In this document: piece after piece, positions 5,641 to 9,048 of the stretch
Layout of the letters: each line of letters starts with the position of its first letter
Position numbering within the stretch: position 1 is the first letter of the stretch
NCBI GenBank assembly: GCA_009840005.1
Contig: VXOR01000109.1
Span: 1 to 9,048, forward strand
Reading direction: 5' to 3'
Source of the DNA: Gemmatimonadota bacterium
GTDB lineage: Bacteria; Latescibacterota; UBA2968; UBA8231
Length of the DNA stretch: 9,048 nt
Made by a program: the position numbers and the translations under genes
The notes under the pieces: model-generated
Databases searched by the model: none
Told to the model about the DNA's origin: nothing
What the model saw: only the letters and a program-made list of their open reading frames with translations

Positions 5641-6814
5641 ATGACAGCCCTCGCTCGGGATCGACATCTGCCGAGTAGTCAACGCCCGCAAAGCCAAAGC
5701 CGAAAAGCCCGAGAAATTCCGTGCGGTAGCTCTCTATATCCGACAGGGCTTCGAGGTTGTCGGTATCGACCTGCTCCCACAGCGCAGCGACTTCCCGCTG
5801 CACGTCTTCGCGCATTTCGCGGTCGTCGATGCGGATGCGCCCCTCGGCGTCGGTGGAGGCATCTGCATAGAGGCAGCCGGCGAAGAGGCGGTGCATCTGC
5901 TCGATGCAGCTTTCGTGGCAACCTTTTTCCTTCATCACCTTGTACAGCAGCGAGATGTAGAGCGGCACGACGGGAATGGCGGCGCTCGATTGGGTCACCA
6001 TGGCCTTGTTGACGGAGATGTGGGCACTGCCGCCTCTGGCTTGCAGATATTCGTCGAGGGTCTTGGCCGTCTTTTCCAGATGATTCTTGGCGTGGCCGAT
6101 GGTCCCGTCGCGATAGACCGGGTGGGTAACTTCAGGGCCGATGTAGGTATAAGCGACCGTGCGCACGCCGTCGGCGAGCACGCCCGCTTCGGCGAGCGCT
6201 TCGATCCACATCTGCCAGTCTTCTCCACCCATGACCGCGATGGTGTGGGCGATCTCTTCCTCGTTCGCCGGGTCGATAGCAATATCGGAAACCTCGCCGG
6301 ATTGGACGTTGACGGTCTTGTTGGTGTAGGTGTCGCCGAGGGGTTTGAGGACGGAGCTGAAGTTTTCGCCGGTGCGCGGATGCGTCCGTCGCGGCGAAGC
6401 TAAACTGTAAACGACCAAATCGACTTCTTGCAAGTCCTCGCGGATGGCGGCGACGGTCTCGGCCTTGATCCCGTCGGAGAAGGCATCGCCGTTGATGCTG
6501 CGGGCGTAGTGGCCGGCGTTGCGCGCAGCCTCGTGAAAGGCTGCGCTGTTGTACCACCCGGCCGTTGCCGTGCGTTTACCGGATGCGGGCCGCTCGAAGA
6601 AGACTCCGAGCGTAGCCGCACTTGAGCCAAAACAGGTGGCGATGCGCGACGCCAGCCCGTAGCCGGTCGAAGCGCCGACGACGAGGACTTTCTTCGGTCC
6701 GTCGAAGGGAGGTTGGCGTTTGACCCAGTCGATTTGGTCTTGGACGGCGCGGGCGCAGCCGTCGGGATGGGCCGTAGTGCAGATAAAGCCGCGAACTTTG
6801 GGTTGGATGATCAT
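5639..6814 (-). CDS. fabV: Trans-2-enoyl-ACP/CoA reductase FabV
   Basis: FabV catalyses the last reduction of fatty-acid elongation, converting trans-2-enoyl-ACP (or -CoA) to the saturated product with NADH in the cytoplasm. It is the triclosan-tolerant alternative to FabI. The 391 residues match the usual family length of about 400. The N-terminus MIIQPKVRGFICTTAHPDGC is the family's standard start. The cofactor loop is GASTGYG at 47-53. The catalytic Y-x8-K motif is Y234-K243 (YRDGTIGHAK), one residue from Y235/K244 in the Burkholderia enzyme. The frame extends upstream to 6880, but I chose ATG 6814 because it gives the conserved N-terminus and has AAGGGA (6820-6825) five bases upstream. 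The gene is first in a minus-strand pair with the DUF481 gene, divergent from the LolA-like gene. All key residues are present and it should be active. Confidence 0.95.
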   Translation of the reverse strand: MIIQPKVRGFICTTAHPDGCARAVQDQIDWVKRQPPFDGPKKVLVVGASTGYGLASRIATCFGSSAATLGVFFERPASGKRTATAGWYNSAAFHEAARNAGHYARSINGDAFSDGIKAETVAAIREDLQEVDLVVYSLASPRRTHPRTGENFSSVLKPLGDTYTNKTVNVQSGEVSDIAIDPANEEEIAHTIAVMGGEDWQMWIEALAEAGVLADGVRTVAYTYIGPEVTHPVYRDGTIGHAKNHLEKTAKTLDEYLQARGGSAHISVNKAMVTQSSAAIPVVPLYISLLYKVMKEKGCHESCIEQMHRLFAGCLYADASTDAEGRIRIDDREMREDVQREVAALWEQVDTDNLEALSDIESYRTEFLGLFGFGFAGVDYSADVDPERGLS

Positions 6815-6963
6815 GAGATTCCCTTGGGTTAAGATTAAGGCAAACCGTTGAATAATGGCTCGTGCTGCAGGCGGACGCAAATGGTCCGCTTGGCTGACCT
6901 GTTTCGGCGGAATAGTTTAATGAAAAGGCAACTACCAGACTCAGCCATTCAAAGAAGACGAAC
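6815..6963. promoter_or_regulatory. Divergent intergenic region between fabV and LolA-like gene
   Basis: This 149-bp spacer must carry the promoters for both directions. On the plus strand TTGGCT (6890-6895) and TAGTTT (6913-6918) sit 17 bp apart as a weak promoter candidate for the LolA-like operon. An inverted repeat, GCGGAC (6871-6876) and GTCCGC (6884-6889) around a 7-base spacer, lies in the middle and could be an operator or a short hairpin. No T-run follows, so it is not a terminator. The Shine-Dalgarno before 6964 is weak (AAGAAG). Confidence 0.35.
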
Positions 6964-7746
6964 ATGAATATAGGTCGGATCGGTCTTTTGCTCGTGCTGT
7001 CGGTTCTGTGCGCGGCCCCGAGTGCGGCGCAAGACACAGTGCCTGCGGCTCAGGCCCTATTGGAACAGTTCGATGAGCTGTACCGCTCTGCGGGTACGGC
7101 GGCGCGGATTGAGATTAGGGTCGAGCGCCCGAAAAAGGTGCGGACGATGCAGATGCGCTCTTGGAGCCAAGGCGAGGACAAGGCGCTAGTGGTCATTGAC
7201 GCACCCGCCCGCGACGCTGGTACGGCCACGCTGCGGGTCGGCAACAATCTGTGGAACTATCTGCCCAAAATCTCGCGCACGATCCGCGTGCCTCCCGCGC
7301 TGATGATGGGCGCGTGGATGGGCAGCGACCTGACCAACGACGACTTGGTGCGCGAGTCGTCATACGCCCACGACTACGAGATCGCCGGGATCAGCCCCAG
7401 CGAAGAGCCGCCCGGCTGGCAGGTGGATCTCGCGGCCAAGCCCGAGGTGCCGGGTTTGTGGGAGCGGGTGGAGGTCGTCTTTGGGCACACAGAACAGTTA
7501 CCCATACTCGTGCGCTACTACGACCGCAAGGGACGGCTCTCGCGCACCATGCAGCTTGAAGAGATCAAAAAGATAGGAGGTCGGCTGATACCCACCCGGA
7601 TTGTGATTGTGCCCGAGCGCGAGGCTTCGACCCGAGCTCAGCCGAGGGAGGGCCAACGCACGGTGATGACCTATTTACACGTGGAATTCGATATCGAGCT
7701 GGACGAGAGCCTCTTTAGCTTGGCGCAGTTGGAGCGCAGGCGCTAA
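6964..7746 (+). CDS. LolA-like outer membrane lipoprotein-sorting protein
   Basis: This 260-residue periplasmic protein is of the LolA-like superfamily often annotated outer membrane lipoprotein-sorting protein. A signal peptide covers residues 1-22 (hydrophobic core IGLLLVLSVLCAAPSAA, cleavage before QD). The Cys at 16 lacks a lipobox, so it is not a lipoprotein. The mature part shows the family's beta pattern: RMQMRSW-like strand at 61-67 (TMQMRSW), ARDAGTATLRVGNNLWNYLPK (82-102) and GAWMGSDLTNDDLV (116-129), then antiparallel strands ending LDESLFSL. Such proteins form an open barrel that carries a lipid or lipidated ligand; this subgroup is distinct from classical LolA. Its stop TAA directly abuts the ATG of an FtsX-type permease, a known pairing that suggests one envelope transport system. 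Ligand unknown. Confidence 0.85.
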   Translation: MNIGRIGLLLVLSVLCAAPSAAQDTVPAAQALLEQFDELYRSAGTAARIEIRVERPKKVRTMQMRSWSQGEDKALVVIDAPARDAGTATLRVGNNLWNYLPKISRTIRVPPALMMGAWMGSDLTNDDLVRESSYAHDYEIAGISPSEEPPGWQVDLAAKPEVPGLWERVEVVFGHTEQLPILVRYYDRKGRLSRTMQLEEIKKIGGRLIPTRIVIVPEREASTRAQPREGQRTVMTYLHVEFDIELDESLFSLAQLERRR

Positions 7747-8985
7747 ATGGCCGCAAACAGCACCTTGCGCCTAGCTTGGCGCGGCTTGGGCCGCAACCGC
7801 AAGCGTGCGGCCTTGGCGATAGCGGCGATTGGGCTGGGGCAGTTTGCCTTTTTGGCTACGGCCGGAATCATGCGAGGCTATGCCGATCACTATTTCGATT
7901 CGGTGACTGGCCCGTTGGTGGGGCACGTGCAGATCGTGGCACCGGGCTGGCGCGAGGAGCGAGCCGTCGATCAGACGCTGGACAACGTCGAGGCCATGCT
8001 GGCGGCGATTCGCAGGCAGTCCCAAGTGGCGCGGGTCGTGCCGAGGATTTACGCGCCGGTGTTGGCCGCGCTGGAAGAGGAAGGTTTTGTCGGGATGGTA
8101 GTAGGTGCCGATCCAGCGCTAGAAGGGGTTGCGAACGGCCTGTTGGGCAGCGAAGAGTTGGCCGGACTCTTGGGAGACGGTCGAGTACTAGTGGGGAAGG
8201 GTTTGGCGCGGCAGCACGGGATTGAGGCTGGTGCTGAGTTGGCCGTGGTGGGCCAAGACATTGACGGCTCTATTGCCAGCGCACTGTACAAGGTGGCGGC
8301 GGTTGTCGAATCGCCGGTCGAGCTCGTCAACAGCATCGGCATTGTCGCCGGGCTGCAAGACGCGCAGGCACTCCTGAGAATGGATGACGAAGCGCACGAG
8401 ATTACCGTCCGCCTGCACGAGGCCGAGCAGATCGATCAGGCCGCAGACTCGCTCGGCGCACAGCCCGTACTGCAAGGAGCGGAAATCAAGCGCTGGCACG
8501 AGGTCATACCGCAGCTAGCCGGGATGATCAAGCTGATGGACGTGTATTCGCTTGTGGTTTTGGGGATCGTCTGCTTGGCGTCCATCGCTGGCATTGCCAA
8601 TACCATGATGATGTCCACGTTTGAGCGCCGCCGCGAGTTGGGGATGTTGCTGGCACTGGGCGCGAATCCGGGCCGGCTCTTTCGGATGGTGGCGACCGAG
8701 GCCGTGCTGTTGGGTGCCTTGGGCGTTTTGCTGGGAACTGCGCTGGGCGCGTGTTTTGCGGCGTTGACGGCTGGACCGGGTTTTGACCTCGCCGAATTGG
8801 GCGGCGAGGAATCTTTTGAAATGGGCTTCCAAGGCGTGCAGATCGCCTCGCGGGTCTATCCCGAGGTGCGCGCGAGCGACGTATTGGCTGGCGTATCGGC
8901 CGTGCTGGTGACGGCCCTCTCGGCCTGCGTCTGGCCGCTACTGCACGTGGCGCGGCTGGAGCCGGTGGAGGCGATGCGGACGTGA
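7747..8985 (+). CDS. ABC transporter permease, FtsX/MacB/LolC-E family
   Basis: This 412-residue inner-membrane permease has the four-helix topology of type VII (MacB-like) ABC transporters. TM1 is at about 20-43 (AALAIAAIGLGQFAFLATAG). A long periplasmic domain spans about 44-262. TM2 is at 264-288, TM3 at about 316-340 and TM4 at 377-400. The conserved cytoplasmic segment after TM2, TFERRRELGMLLALGANPGRLFRMVATEA (291-319), is the FtsX coupling helix that contacts the ATPase. The C-terminal ARLEPVEAMRT is also typical of the family. MacB-type systems couple ATP hydrolysis to periplasmic movements and do not carry substrate through the helices; Lol members extract lipoproteins. The ATG follows the TAA of the LolA-like gene with no gap (TAAATG), implying translational coupling. 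No ATPase gene is in the window. It could instead be a MacB-like exporter of another substrate. Confidence 0.9.
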   Translation: MAANSTLRLAWRGLGRNRKRAALAIAAIGLGQFAFLATAGIMRGYADHYFDSVTGPLVGHVQIVAPGWREERAVDQTLDNVEAMLAAIRRQSQVARVVPRIYAPVLAALEEEGFVGMVVGADPALEGVANGLLGSEELAGLLGDGRVLVGKGLARQHGIEAGAELAVVGQDIDGSIASALYKVAAVVESPVELVNSIGIVAGLQDAQALLRMDDEAHEITVRLHEAEQIDQAADSLGAQPVLQGAEIKRWHEVIPQLAGMIKLMDVYSLVVLGIVCLASIAGIANTMMMSTFERRRELGMLLALGANPGRLFRMVATEAVLLGALGVLLGTALGACFAALTAGPGFDLAELGGEESFEMGFQGVQIASRVYPEVRASDVLAGVSAVLVTALSACVWPLLHVARLEPVEAMRT

Positions 8986-9048
8986 CTTCGGCAAGCTCAG
9001 TCGAGTCGACTTCGGCAAGCTCAGTCGAGTCGACTTCGGCAAGCTCAG
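8984..9048 (+). repeat. 24-bp tandem repeat array, running off the window end
   Basis: The unit begins GACTTCGGCAAGCTCAG and ends TCGAGTC. Copy 1 is at 8984-9007, copy 2 at 9008-9031, and 17 bases of copy 3 (9032-9048) reach the window edge; all copies are identical. Copy 1 starts on the last two bases of the permease stop TGA. Each junction forms the palindrome AGTCGACT (9004-9011, 9028-9035). The core cttcg-caagctcag recalls, from memory, a short repeat that is very abundant in intergenic DNA of many environmental bacterial genomes. Total copy number is unknown. Confidence 0.9.

Noticed and set aside
6815..6880. Longer fabV start giving 22 extra N-terminal residues
   Set aside because: The family begins with MII(K/Q)P and a Shine-Dalgarno precedes the ATG at 6814; the extra segment looks like translated leader.
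6976..7032. Lipoprotein signal (lipobox) in the LolA-like protein
   Set aside because: The only Cys in the signal region is preceded by Leu, not Gly/Ala/Ser, and a normal cleavage site follows it.
8984..9048. CRISPR array
   Set aside because: The repeats are directly adjacent 24-bp units with no variable spacers and no cas genes.

Overview
The window looks like a chromosomal fragment from a Gram-negative bacterium of an environmental, mostly uncultivated lineage. It encodes a secreted protein ending in a FlgD-like/type IX (Por) sorting domain, an outer-membrane beta-barrel of the DUF481 type, a LolA-like periplasmic protein and an FtsX/MacB-type permease, all of which imply an outer membrane. 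The sorting domain together with a large-subunit N,N-dimethylformamidase-like protein is a combination I associate from memory with Latescibacterota, Poribacteria and related marine or sponge-associated phyla. That placement is inference; there is no rRNA or other marker gene here. I saw no tRNA, CRISPR array, insertion sequence or phage gene.

Layout. Bases 1-1944 (+) hold the 3' part of a large secreted multidomain protein: an FN3 domain, two Ig-like modules and a C-terminal sorting domain. It is broken by an in-frame stop at 35-37 and by a frameshift near 417-429, where a 5-bp unit is tandemly duplicated. An 89-aa membrane/coiled-coil protein follows directly (1954-2223, +); its stop overlaps by 4 bp the stop of a convergent gene, the DMFase-like protein (2220-3821, -). 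A 223-bp divergent spacer with a 14-bp tandem repeat leads to an atypical short-chain dehydrogenase/reductase (4045-4761, +). That gene converges, 7 bp apart, on a minus-strand pair: fabV enoyl-ACP reductase (5639-6814, -), then a DUF481 outer-membrane protein (4769-5536, -). A possible 29-codon leader ORF lies between the two. A second divergent spacer (6815-6963) separates fabV from a plus-strand pair: a LolA-like protein (6964-7746) and an FtsX-family ABC permease (7747-8985) that abut with no gap. The window ends in a 24-bp tandem repeat (8984-9048) that starts on the permease stop codon and runs off the edge.

How they work together. Two pairs look co-transcribed: LolA-like plus permease, probably part of a lipoprotein or envelope export system whose ATPase is outside the window, and fabV plus DUF481, joining fatty-acid elongation with an outer-membrane protein. 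The other genes look like independent units. By eye the first ~2.2 kb is less GC-rich than the rest and carries the damaged gene. I found no convincing new multi-gene system. The best leads are the SDR lacking most of the catalytic tetrad, the frameshifted sorting-domain protein, the leader ORF in front of the DUF481 gene and the terminal repeat array.
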